The notes under the pieces were generated by a model that had not been told where the DNA came from, ran no database searches, and saw nothing but the letters and a program-made list of their open reading frames with translations. From assembly GCA_945878115.1 (NCBI GenBank), contig CAMDVD010000004.1, positions 1 to 64,000 on the forward strand: DNA of 64,000 bases, given 5' to 3'. Shown here one piece after another: positions 29,980 to 38,006 of the stretch. Numbering within the stretch: the stretch's first letter is position 1; each line of letters starts with the position of its first letter. Source of the DNA: Chitinophaga pinensis. Lineage in GTDB: Bacteria > Bacteroidota > Bacteroidia > Chitinophagales > Chitinophagaceae. A program made the position numbers and the translations under genes.

Positions 29980-30726
29980 TTATCGTACTTCATTAAATTT
30001 ATTGGCATGCGCAATTGGGCTTGGTTTAAAAATATTCATATCCATATTTTTATTGATACTTATTTTATCAAAAAAAATAGTACCATAGGATGCAGTTGCC
30101 GATTTTGCCCAGAGGATACCTTCTGGTAGAAACTCATAATCATGATATTCAATGGTTATTACATTTGGTTCTCCAAGTATGATTCGCTTTGCCATAAGAT
30201 TAGTTTCACTATCTAAAAAAATAATTTCTGTTTTACCGGATGGATACACAATTGAAAAGGTATTGTAGGAAACATTATTTTCATACACTATTTCATGCAT
30301 CGTTATGACTCGATTTTTGTCGGTATAATGCAAGAATGGATCTTCATAATCCAATTCATCCAAGTAAGTAATTGTTTCCATAGATTCAAGTGGGAAAACC
30401 GCATTGGCTTGGTTGCCGGGTAAGTAATTCCATGCGCCATTTGGGGTTATCAACACATAATATTTTTTGGCAGGTTTTGCATCCGCTTCCTTACTACTAA
30501 TGGCAATATCACTTCTGATATAATTATTTTTGATGACTTGTTTTAGGCAAATCATATAGCTAGTGCTTGTATGTATTGTACTCGCTATAGAAATCGTTTC
30601 AATACTATCCCATTTTTGTTCGCCACCAATTGCATTGATATGAGCCTCAATGATTTCTTCGCTGGATTGCGCCATGCAAAAAGAGACAAGAAAGCACAGT
30701 ATAACAAATGGAAATATTTTTTTCAT
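29980..30726 (-). CDS. LolA-like outer-membrane lipoprotein-sorting domain protein
   Basis: About 248 residues from the ATG at 30726, where the signal peptide begins (MKKIFPFVILCFLVSFCMAQ). The mature start 'SSEEIIEAHINAIGGEQKWDSIETI' is typical of Bacteroidota proteins assigned to the LolA/LolB-like 'outer membrane lipoprotein-sorting' group. They form a half-barrel that can bind lipids. The actual ligand is unknown, and it is not necessarily a true LolA. It converges with the RlmK-like gene, 18 bases between stops. Confidence 0.7.
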   Translation of the reverse strand: MKKIFPFVILCFLVSFCMAQSSEEIIEAHINAIGGEQKWDSIETISIASTIHTSTSYMICLKQVIKNNYIRSDIAISSKEADAKPAKKYYVLITPNGAWNYLPGNQANAVFPLESMETITYLDELDYEDPFLHYTDKNRVITMHEIVYENNVSYNTFSIVYPSGKTEIIFLDSETNLMAKRIILGEPNVITIEYHDYEFLPEGILWAKSATASYGTIFFDKISINKNMDMNIFKPSPIAHANKFNEVR

Positions 30727-30930
30727 TCTTGTAAAAGGTTTGAGCATCGAATGATTAGAGAATATAAATATAGGTAATCTTAAACAAAAGGAAACTTAAT
30801 TATCTATTTGAAACAAATTTTATTCTATTGGAATTCTAGTTATTCAATGAGTGAGCAGTACATAAAATTCTCAAAAAATATTTATCTTGCAACATATATA
30901 ACACGTTTTGAAATCAAAAAATAAATCATT

Positions 30931-31377
30931 ATAAGCACCTACACACAAATATTATATCAAATTGTTTTTAGTACAAAATATCGTGCGCACAGCCTAATCA
31001 AAGAGCATCGAGCAGAATTGTTTCAACACATGTGGGGACTACTCAAAAATAAAAGATGTCATCTCTACAGAATCAATGGTGTAGAAGATCATCTACATCT
31101 TCTTACCCACTTACATCCTTCCATTTCATTGGCTGATTTGGTGAAGGACCTAAAACTTTCTTCATCAAAATTGATTAAAGAAAAAAACTTATTCCCCCAA
31201 TTTAATGGTTGGCAAGATGGATATGGCGCATTTACGTATTCAATAGGTGCTAAAAATAATTTAATCCAATACATAAAAAATCAGGAAGAGCATCATAAAA
31301 CAAAAACTTTTCTCGATGAATACATAGAGCTGCTAAAAGAACATCAAATTGAATTCGATGAAAAGTTTTTACTGTAA
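30931..31377 (+). CDS. RAYT-type (IS200-like, Y1 HUH) transposase without a standard start codon
   Basis: The reading frame from 30931 encodes about 149 residues that align over full length with REP-associated tyrosine transposases: '(I)STYTQILYQIVFSTKYR', the metal-binding HUH motif in 'VEDHLHLL', and the nucleophile Tyr in 'IQYIKNQEEHH'. The codon expected to be ATG is ATA (30931-30933), preceded by ATT and ATC and then a TAA. The first accepted alternative is TTG at 31018, which would remove the first beta strand. It is either a start-codon mutation, and so inactive, or a rare ATA/ATT start. Tandem repeats follow downstream. Its homologue at 43244 is intact. Confidence 0.75.
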   Translation: MSTYTQILYQIVFSTKYRAHSLIKEHRAELFQHMWGLLKNKRCHLYRINGVEDHLHLLTHLHPSISLADLVKDLKLSSSKLIKEKNLFPQFNGWQDGYGAFTYSIGAKNNLIQYIKNQEEHHKTKTFLDEYIELLKEHQIEFDEKFLL

Positions 31378-31410
31378 AACATTCAACACTTATAGAGTAG
31401 CGATGCCTCA

Positions 31411-31742
31411 CTGCACTTCATGCATCACTACATTTCTTTCATCACTGCATTTCATACAGTGTTATTCAAATTCAATCCCTTCAGGATTTTTCATGCTACT
31501 TTGCTAGACATTGGTTCTATTCGCTGCACTTCATGCATCACTGCTTTTCTTGCATCATTGCATTTCATACATCACTGCATTTCATACAGTGTTATTCAAA
31601 TTCAATCCCTTCAGGATTTTTCATGCTACTTTGCTAGACAGTGGTTCTATTCGCTGCATTTCATGCATCACTGCATTTCTTTCAACATTGCATTTCATAC
31701 AGTGTTATTCAAATTCAATCCCTTCAGGATTTTTCATGCAAA
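31411..31742. repeat. Tandem repeat, three units of 113/130 bp
   Basis: Units begin at 31411, 31524 and 31654. Each holds CTGCA(C/T)TTCATGCATCACT and then a shared 45-bp block (starting at 31451, 31581 and 31694) containing the short hairpin AATCC-CTTCA-GGATT. Unit 2 carries an extra 17 bases made by a local duplication; unit 3 lacks the tail. It lies directly downstream of the RAYT gene. Open frames across it are a by-product of the periodicity. Confidence 0.85.
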
Positions 31743-31823
31743 GCACAATTTTACATGCTGACAACAATCCATCGTAATCTTAGAGCAAATAACAAAAGAT
31801 AAAATAAATAATAAGCAATACAA

Positions 31824-31838
31824 AACCACGAAGTGGTT
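31824..31838. repeat. GAA-triloop hairpin
   Basis: AACCAC-GAA-GTGGTT is a 6-bp stem with a GAA loop. It is the complement-strand form of the GCCAC-TTC-GTGGC hairpins beside the second RAYT gene (43766, 44118), with the outer pair changed from G-C to A-T on both sides. Confidence 0.6.
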
Positions 31839-31854
31839 GAATTCGAATAACCGC

Positions 31855-31924
31855 AGGTGAAAACTGTGGACTGAAAACTGTCGACTGAAACCTATGGACT
31901 AAAACCTGCAGAGATAAACCTAGG
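31855..31924. repeat. Short tandem repeat, period 14 bp, about five units
   Basis: Units start at 31855, 31869, 31883, 31897 and 31911, with consensus GACTGAAAACTGTG and variants. It is non-coding and lies between the RAYT-linked repeats and the 3' end of the RNase R gene. Confidence 0.8.
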
Positions 31925-31997
31925 AGAAACACAAACCATCAAAGGAAGTGAATGCAAATACTTGCTACAAAGAAATACTTCCTAAATGCCTCCCGCC

Positions 31998-33944
31998 CTA
32001 CTTCACCCAATCAAAATCAATTTGCTTTTTTACCAAATTCGCCGACACAACTTTAACATGTACAGCTTGTCCCATTTGAAATTTCTTCTTGGTTCGTTTC
32101 CCGATTAATGCATATTGTTCTTCATCATATTGAAAATCGTCCAAATCTATAAGACCTGCTGTGGATAAAAATCCTTCGCATTTATGGTCTACTGTCTGTG
32201 CCCAAAAACCAAATGTAGAAACGCCACTAATGATGGCATCAAACTCACCGCCAATAAACTTGCGCATATACTCTACTTGCTTGTATTTATTTGCATCACG
32301 TTCTGCTTCCATAGCTTTCCGTTCACGATCACTACAATGCTGACACATCTCCTCCATGGCTTTAATAGGATGAATATTTTTTTCGATACATTCCAATAAT
32401 ATACGATGTACCAATACATCTGGATAACGACGAATAGGCGAAGTAAAATGACAATAGAATGGAAATGCCAATCCGTAGTGCCCAATATTTTCCATGGAAT
32501 AGACCGCCTTCGCCATGGTTCTAATACCAAGTGTTTGCAATATACTTTGTGCTGGAATTTGACTAGCTGCAGTTATCATTTTATTGAATGAAGTCGAAAT
32601 AGTTGCAGGTGATGACAGATCAAATTTATAGCCAAACCGACCTGCAAACTTGGTGAAATTTGTCAATTTATCTATGTCTGGGGAATCATGAATTCGATAA
32701 GGAAATGGAATGGATGCTTTATTTATTTTTATTTTAGAAACATGTTCTGCTACTGTTCTATTTGCTAACAACATCAATTCTTCAATTAGTTGATGCGATT
32801 CCATGCTTTGTTTCACCGTCACATCTATTGGCACTCGTTCTTCATCTAAAATAAATCGAACCTCTTCGGAAGAAAAATTAATCGCTCCTTGTGTAAATTT
32901 CTGCTTGCGTAAATTTTGTGAAATGGTATGTAGAAGCAATACGACTTCTTTGTGTTCTCCTTCCTTTGTTTCAATGATTTGTTGCACGTCTTCATATGCA
33001 AATCGTTTATCAGAATGAATCACCGTTTTACCTATCCAATAATTATGTACTTGCCCTGTTTCATCCAATTGAAAAACAGTGGAAAAGGTAAGCTTGTCTT
33101 CATTCGGCCGAAGTGAACATAATTCATTGGAAATTTTTTCAGGCAACATAGGTAATACTCTATCTGGCAAATACACTGAAGTAGCTCTGCTATAAGCTTC
33201 TTGATCCAATGCTGTTCCAGGCTTTACATAATGCGCCACATCGGCAATGTGAACACCGACTTCGTACATTCCTTTTTTTAATTTTCGAAATGAAATGGCA
33301 TCATCAAAATCCTTTGCATCTTGTGGATCTATCGTCATCGTCAATATCGACCGCATATCTTTTCGCTTGGCAATTTCTTCCTCAGATATTTGCGTTGGTA
33401 TTGCTTCCGATTCTTTAATCACTTCTTCCGAAAACTCGAGACTAAATCCTTGTTGCAAGAGTATTTCTTTCATTGCAATTTCATTCACTCTTTCATCGGT
33501 CAGTGTATGTAGAATTTCTCCTTCCGGATTTTTCAATTTATCATTCCAATCTGTAATTTTTACAACTACGCGATCTCCATTTTTTAATCCAACACTATTT
33601 TTTTCATTGATAAAAATATCTTTGGTAAAGCTCTTATTATCAGGAATGATAAAGGCAAAACGGTTATTCAATTGCACCGTTCCAATGAGTTCATTCTGGG
33701 CCCGTTTTACAATTTTAGTGATGACCCCTTCAGGTCTTTTATTTGCTTTGCCCACCTTAAAAATAGACACTTCCACTGTATCACCCTGCATCGCGTTTTT
33801 AATATTTTCTCGTCGAATTAAAATGTCGATGGTTTGGTCTTTTATAGTGACATATCCAACCCCTTGTTTAGATATATCGATAGTCCCTTTAATGCTCGGT
33901 GAAAATTCTTTGTGCTTTGATTTTCGGTTGGTGCTTGTTGGCAT
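31998..33944 (-). CDS. rnr: Ribonuclease R
   Basis: 648 residues, slightly shorter than E. coli RNase R. Order seen: basic N-terminus, cold-shock/OB domains with 'GVGYVTI', the RNB catalytic domain with the metal-binding aspartates in 'TIDPQDAKDFDDAIS', 'GVHIADVAHYV' and 'HFTSPIRRYPDVLVHR', then a C-terminal S1 domain ('AIISGVSTFGFWAQT … VKVVSANLVKKQIDFDW'). It is a processive 3'-5' exoribonuclease for structured RNA. It is the last gene of an operon with lpxK (16-base gap) and an unknown secreted protein. Confidence 0.94.
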   Translation of the reverse strand: MPTSTNRKSKHKEFSPSIKGTIDISKQGVGYVTIKDQTIDILIRRENIKNAMQGDTVEVSIFKVGKANKRPEGVITKIVKRAQNELIGTVQLNNRFAFIIPDNKSFTKDIFINEKNSVGLKNGDRVVVKITDWNDKLKNPEGEILHTLTDERVNEIAMKEILLQQGFSLEFSEEVIKESEAIPTQISEEEIAKRKDMRSILTMTIDPQDAKDFDDAISFRKLKKGMYEVGVHIADVAHYVKPGTALDQEAYSRATSVYLPDRVLPMLPEKISNELCSLRPNEDKLTFSTVFQLDETGQVHNYWIGKTVIHSDKRFAYEDVQQIIETKEGEHKEVVLLLHTISQNLRKQKFTQGAINFSSEEVRFILDEERVPIDVTVKQSMESHQLIEELMLLANRTVAEHVSKIKINKASIPFPYRIHDSPDIDKLTNFTKFAGRFGYKFDLSSPATISTSFNKMITAASQIPAQSILQTLGIRTMAKAVYSMENIGHYGLAFPFYCHFTSPIRRYPDVLVHRILLECIEKNIHPIKAMEEMCQHCSDRERKAMEAERDANKYKQVEYMRKFIGGEFDAIISGVSTFGFWAQTVDHKCEGFLSTAGLIDLDDFQYDEEQYALIGKRTKKKFQMGQAVHVKVVSANLVKKQIDFDWVK

Positions 33945-33960
33945 GTTATTTATTTAAACT

Positions 33961-35088
33961 TTATTCTATTTCTTGCTCTAGCACTTCTTCGTGGTTCGGG
34001 TCAATTTCTATAATAGGTAAAGGTGGTATGATGTTTTGTATAAAACTAATTATTTCCTGATTCAAATTTTCACCTTCTCCAAATAATACTTCAATGCCAA
34101 TAGATTGAGCATAAAACGGCAATGCATATTCTATTATTTTTTCTTTCAACAACATAAACCTTGCCGCATCTTTTTCGGTAGTAATAATAATTTTATTTTT
34201 ACTGTCAATGTGTTGAAATGCAGATTGAATTTCTTCTATGTCATCATAAGTAAAATAATGATGATCCTTAAATTCTAAAGTATAGACTTTTTTACAAGTG
34301 GATTTCAATTTTTCTACCAACGGTTTTGGATTGGCAATTCCAGTTACCAACAACACTTCTGTGTCTTGATTTACAGAAGCTATATTTGGCGTTAGCGGAT
34401 ATAAATTATTATATTCTATACTTGTAAAATAAATAGATTGATGATCACCAGGATTTATTTCTGCTATCATTTTTTGTTTCGCCTCCACAGACAAATCAGA
34501 TGGACATTTTGTAACAACAATCAAATTCGCTCGTTGTGCTGCAGCTCTACTTTCGCGAAGCAAGCCGAAAGGCATAATATAATCTCGAGTATACAATCGT
34601 TCGAAATCCGTTAATAAAATATTCATCCCAGCTTTCACCGTTCGATGTTGAAATGCATCATCTAATAATATCACTTGCACGTGATGCCTCTTTTGCAAAA
34701 GCTCTGGAATAGCCGTCATTCGCTCTTCTGCAACACATACTTCTAAATTTGGGTATTTACTTTTAAATTGAAATGGTTCATCACCAATATCTCTAGCATT
34801 GGTATTTGCATCTGCCAATTTGAATCCACTGCTATACCGTTTATATCCTCTACTTAAAGTTGCTAAAGCATACATTGGAGATAATAGTTCGATCAAATAT
34901 TCGATGTGTGGACTTTTGCCTGTACCGCCAACGGTGATATTGCCAACACATATAACAGGCGTACTAAATTCGATGGAGGAAAATATATTCCAATCATAAA
35001 ATTTGTTGCGGATAAATACAATGACACCATAAATGATGGCGAATGGCAATGTAAGATATTTCAATACAGTAAGTAAGATTTGCTTCAT
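33961..35088 (-). CDS. lpxK: Tetraacyldisaccharide 4'-kinase
   Basis: 375 residues. An N-terminal membrane anchor (LLTVLKYLTLPFAIIYGVIVFI) is followed by the P-loop 'VGNITVGGTGKSPHIEYL'. Family motifs 'SRGYKR', 'IGDEPFQFKSKYP' and 'ILLDDAFQHRTV' are intact. The enzyme phosphorylates the 4' position of the lipid A disaccharide at the inner face of the inner membrane, using ATP. It lies 4 bases after an unknown secreted-protein gene and 16 bases before rnr. Confidence 0.94.
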   Translation of the reverse strand: MKQILLTVLKYLTLPFAIIYGVIVFIRNKFYDWNIFSSIEFSTPVICVGNITVGGTGKSPHIEYLIELLSPMYALATLSRGYKRYSSGFKLADANTNARDIGDEPFQFKSKYPNLEVCVAEERMTAIPELLQKRHHVQVILLDDAFQHRTVKAGMNILLTDFERLYTRDYIMPFGLLRESRAAAQRANLIVVTKCPSDLSVEAKQKMIAEINPGDHQSIYFTSIEYNNLYPLTPNIASVNQDTEVLLVTGIANPKPLVEKLKSTCKKVYTLEFKDHHYFTYDDIEEIQSAFQHIDSKNKIIITTEKDAARFMLLKEKIIEYALPFYAQSIGIEVLFGEGENLNQEIISFIQNIIPPLPIIEIDPNHEEVLEQEIE

Positions 35089-35092
35089 GGGT

Positions 35093-35728
35093 TTATTTTG
35101 ACATCAAGTTGATATACTTTTTTAGCACCCATTGAAATTCATTTTTTTGTTTACTATTTTCAATCAAATAATAACCATTAAATTCATCTTGTATTTTCAA
35201 TATATCATTTTTAGAATACGTAAAAATAGTTTTTGCATCCGCATGTGGTGCTTGGTAAGAAACTGTACTATCCTTGTTAATGGTTCCCATTTTCTCGATG
35301 AATTGAAACATCATTGTCGCTCCTTTTTTTAATCTATATGTGCCGTGTCCTTTTGCTTGATGTGGTATTGTTTTTTTATACTTCCCAGAAACGGAGAATT
35401 CATATTTACAATCCATATTGTCTGTACAAGTCAACATGTTATTGTTCATATCCAAAGTAATCACACAATTCTCTTTTGATTTCAATGTAAATTGATGATC
35501 CAGCAAGGAAGCAAAACCTTTTACATCCGTTGTAAAAAAGTCGGGCATACCAGAAACCGCTTGCACATATACAAAGGCAGAATCTTCTTTAAATTGACAA
35601 ATATAAATGGTTGAATTTGCTTTATTTATCCCTTTGGAATAACTGTATACACCAGTAAAATCAGTACTTGTAGCCAATGCTAGTTGTCCAATACTAAGCA
35701 GTACTAATAGCCAAATGATATTTTTCAT
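35093..35728 (-). CDS. Secreted protein of unknown function
   Basis: 211 residues from the ATG at 35728, which begins the signal peptide (MKNIIWLLVLLSIGQLALAT); the longer frame upstream overlaps the divergent gene and is rejected. The mature part is beta-rich ('FTGVYSYSKGINKANSTIYIC', 'FSVSGKYKKTI', 'GHGTYRLKKGATMMF') and looks like a lipocalin-like or extracellular beta domain. No family is recognised. First gene of the probable operon with lpxK and rnr. Confidence 0.75.
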   Translation of the reverse strand: MKNIIWLLVLLSIGQLALATSTDFTGVYSYSKGINKANSTIYICQFKEDSAFVYVQAVSGMPDFFTTDVKGFASLLDHQFTLKSKENCVITLDMNNNMLTCTDNMDCKYEFSVSGKYKKTIPHQAKGHGTYRLKKGATMMFQFIEKMGTINKDSTVSYQAPHADAKTIFTYSKNDILKIQDEFNGYYLIENSKQKNEFQWVLKKYINLMSK

Positions 35729-35798
35729 AGAAGTTAAATATAGGAAACATTTTATTCTATGTATATTTACGCTCATTATTTTCATTAAAAAAAAATTC

Positions 35799-36335
35799 AT
35801 GCTGGTAGAAATTCTGGAAATCGCTAAATATATTTTACCTGCCATCGTTGTATTGATAGCTACTTACTTAATTGTCAATAAATTTTTAGTCAAGGAAATT
35901 GAACGCAAACAACTAGCTATTTTCCAAGAAAATTCAAGTACATCCTTGAAGTTGCGATTGCAAGCGTACGAAAGACTATCCATTTTTGTAGAACGCATGC
36001 ATCCAAATAGTATGATTAGTCGGTATTATGTGCCGGGTTCTACAGCGCAAGATTTGCAATTGTCTATGGTACAAGGCATACGCGCAGAATTTGAACATAA
36101 CCTTTCGCAACAAATTTATATTTCGCACGAATTATGGCAAACCTTAAAAGCAGTGGTAGAGCAAGAGATTACTATGATTAATCGAGTTGGATCTAGCATT
36201 CCAATGGGTGAACCTGCTACTTTATTAATGTCCAAAATGACGGAATACATTGTAACTACAGAATCTGTAATGCCTACAGCTATTGCTTTAGAAACAATTA
36301 ATAGAGAAGCAAAACAAATGTTGTTTGGTTCTTAA
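35799..36335 (+). CDS. Conserved Bacteroidota membrane-anchored protein (DUF7935-like)
   Basis: 178 residues from the ATG at 35799. One N-terminal membrane helix (ILPAIVVLIATYLIVNKF) is followed by a cytoplasmic helical domain with 'SLKLRLQAYERLSIFVERMHPNSMI' and 'RAEFEHNLSQQIYIS'. This opening is typical of a small conserved family in Bacteroidota that I believe is DUF7935; its function is not known. It is divergent from the lpxK operon and precedes the MurC-like ligase by about 190 bases that contain a palindromic element. Confidence 0.72.
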   Translation: MLVEILEIAKYILPAIVVLIATYLIVNKFLVKEIERKQLAIFQENSSTSLKLRLQAYERLSIFVERMHPNSMISRYYVPGSTAQDLQLSMVQGIRAEFEHNLSQQIYISHELWQTLKAVVEQEITMINRVGSSIPMGEPATLLMSKMTEYIVTTESVMPTAIALETINREAKQMLFGS

Positions 36336-36398
36336 ATCTCAGAACGTAAAAATAATTGAACCAAAAAGGTAATGAGAAAACTGAGCTTCAATTGTAGA

Positions 36399-36482
36399 TG
36401 TATTGCGGCAACGATTGTAGCGAAAATCCTTTTTGCTGGCTTTGCAGCAAAAAGATTGGAGCGAAAAGCGTGTGTGCCGCCC
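36399..36482 (+). repeat. Dispersed palindromic element with conserved hexaloop, copy B
   Basis: Ends GCGGCA (36405-36410) and TGCCGC (36475-36480). The central hairpin is CTTTTTGCTG 36429-36438 / CAGCAAAAAG 36445-36454 with hexaloop GCTTTG. It is nearly the exact reverse complement of copy A at 13050 and lies just upstream of the MurC-like gene. Confidence 0.85.
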
Positions 36483-36525
36483 AAAAAAATATTTTAAAAA
36501 ATTTAGTATCGTCAAAAACATAATA

Positions 36526-37917
36526 ATGCAGTCTATTCTTCAAAAAAATAATTTCTTTTTTATTGGTGTTGGTGGTGCAGGCATGAGTGCCATTGCGCAA
36601 TATTTAGCTGGAAATGGTAAAACGGTAAAAGGTAGTGATAGGCTTTTTGCATTTGCAGAAAATGATTATATCAGAACGCAATTAGAGCATGAAAATATTG
36701 CTTGCTTTATCCAAGATGGAAGTGGCATAGATGCACATACCGAAGCTATCATTATTTCGACCGCCATTGAAGACAACAATATAGAAATTCAGAAGGCAAA
36801 GCAATTAGGGATTCCAATTATTATACGTGCAGAATTATTAGCAGCAATTTGTGCCAGTAAACGAACGATTGCCATTGCTGGAACTTCTGGTAAGTCGACC
36901 GTAACTGCTATGCTATTCCATGCATTGTATGAGAATGGTGTAAGCCCATCATTGATTACTGGCGCAGGTTTGGTGAGTTTGCAACAAGAAGGAAAAATTG
37001 GAAATGCCTTCGTCGGAAAAAGTGATTGGTTACTCATAGAAGCGGATGAAAGTGACGGTACTTTAGTGAAGTACAAACCAGAAATTGGTTTACTATTAAG
37101 TATCGATAAAGACCATAAAGAGTTGGATGAATTGTTCGGCATTTTTCAAACCTTCAAGGATAATACACAACAACAATTTGTAGTGAATGCAGGTCATGCA
37201 TTAGCCAAGAAATATTCACAAAAACCAGAACAAGATTTTGGAGATGACAGTCCATTTACTGGAAAAGATTTTAAGCAAAATGGGTTTAATATTTCATTTA
37301 CAGTGACGGATACCTTGCTTGGAGAAAATATCGAATTCCATATTCCAACTATTGGTCGCCACAATATGGAGAATGCCTTGGCTGTTGTTGCTATTGCTCA
37401 TTTGTTAGGGGTAAGTATCAAACAATGTGCAAAGGCACTTACAACCTATGGAGGTATCTATCGTCGTCATCAATTACTTGGTGAACATCATGGCTTAACG
37501 GTGATAGATGATTATGCGCACAACCCAGCTAAAATAGCCGCTTCTATCAAAGCATGTTTGCCAGTAGCAACAAAATTAATTGCTTGGTTTCAACCACATG
37601 GTTATGGACCAACCAGATTTATTCGCAAGGAATTAGTTGAAGAAATTACACTTGCCTTAAGACCAGATGATGAAATATGGATGAGTGAAATTTATTATGC
37701 AGGAGGTACAGCAGTAAAGGATATTTCTGCTAATGATATCATTCAAGATTTACAAAAAAATAATGTGCATGCCTTCTTTGTAGAAGACAGAGTTGCGCTA
37801 TTTCAACAATTAATGCATAAGCTAGAACCCAATACAGTATTGCTTTTGATGGGTGCTCGTGATCCAAGCTTAGAAAAATTTGCTAAGGAAGTGATGCGCA
37901 TGGTGATGGAAAAGTAG
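36526..37917 (+). CDS. MurC-like Mur ligase (UDP-MurNAc:amino acid ligase family)
   Basis: 463 residues from the ATG at 36526; longer readings start inside a repeat element. N-terminal domain 'FIGVGGAGMSAIAQYLAGNG … GSDR' is MurC-type. The ATP loop is GTSGKST (119-125) in place of the usual GTHGKT(T/S). Then 'IEADESDGT', 'RHNMENALA' and the C-terminal 'IDDYAHNPAKIAASI' and 'FQPHGYGPTRF' follow. It ligates an amino acid or peptide to a UDP-muramyl precursor, as MurC (L-Ala) or the recycling enzyme Mpl. Features lean to MurC, but it is outside any mur cluster, so it may be a paralogue. Confidence 0.8.
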   Translation: MQSILQKNNFFFIGVGGAGMSAIAQYLAGNGKTVKGSDRLFAFAENDYIRTQLEHENIACFIQDGSGIDAHTEAIIISTAIEDNNIEIQKAKQLGIPIIIRAELLAAICASKRTIAIAGTSGKSTVTAMLFHALYENGVSPSLITGAGLVSLQQEGKIGNAFVGKSDWLLIEADESDGTLVKYKPEIGLLLSIDKDHKELDELFGIFQTFKDNTQQQFVVNAGHALAKKYSQKPEQDFGDDSPFTGKDFKQNGFNISFTVTDTLLGENIEFHIPTIGRHNMENALAVVAIAHLLGVSIKQCAKALTTYGGIYRRHQLLGEHHGLTVIDDYAHNPAKIAASIKACLPVATKLIAWFQPHGYGPTRFIRKELVEEITLALRPDDEIWMSEIYYAGGTAVKDISANDIIQDLQKNNVHAFFVEDRVALFQQLMHKLEPNTVLLLMGARDPSLEKFAKEVMRMVMEK

Positions 37918-37949
37918 TAGCTAAAATTTGCAAAACAAAATAAGTTGTA

Positions 37950-37974
37950 ATGGTTTGTGAAGACACAAAACCAT
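37950..37974. terminator. Possible bidirectional terminator hairpin
   Basis: ATGGTTTGTG (37950-37959) pairs with CACAAAACCAT (37964-37974), one bulged base and a 4-base loop. It lies between the convergent MurC-like and DUF5686 genes. The T-rich run is better on the minus strand. Confidence 0.4.
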
Positions 37975-38006
37975 GGGGACGAAGATATGATGTTGTTCAA
38001 TTGGCT

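Noticed and set aside
31420-31777. Two overlapping open frames reading FHTVLFKFNPFRIFH-type repeats
   Set aside because: They arise from the 113/130-bp DNA tandem repeat; frame is not preserved across units and there is no start or family match.
33295-33957. Long plus-strand frame of 220 codons
   Set aside because: Antisense shadow of the RNase R gene, which has full catalytic motifs.
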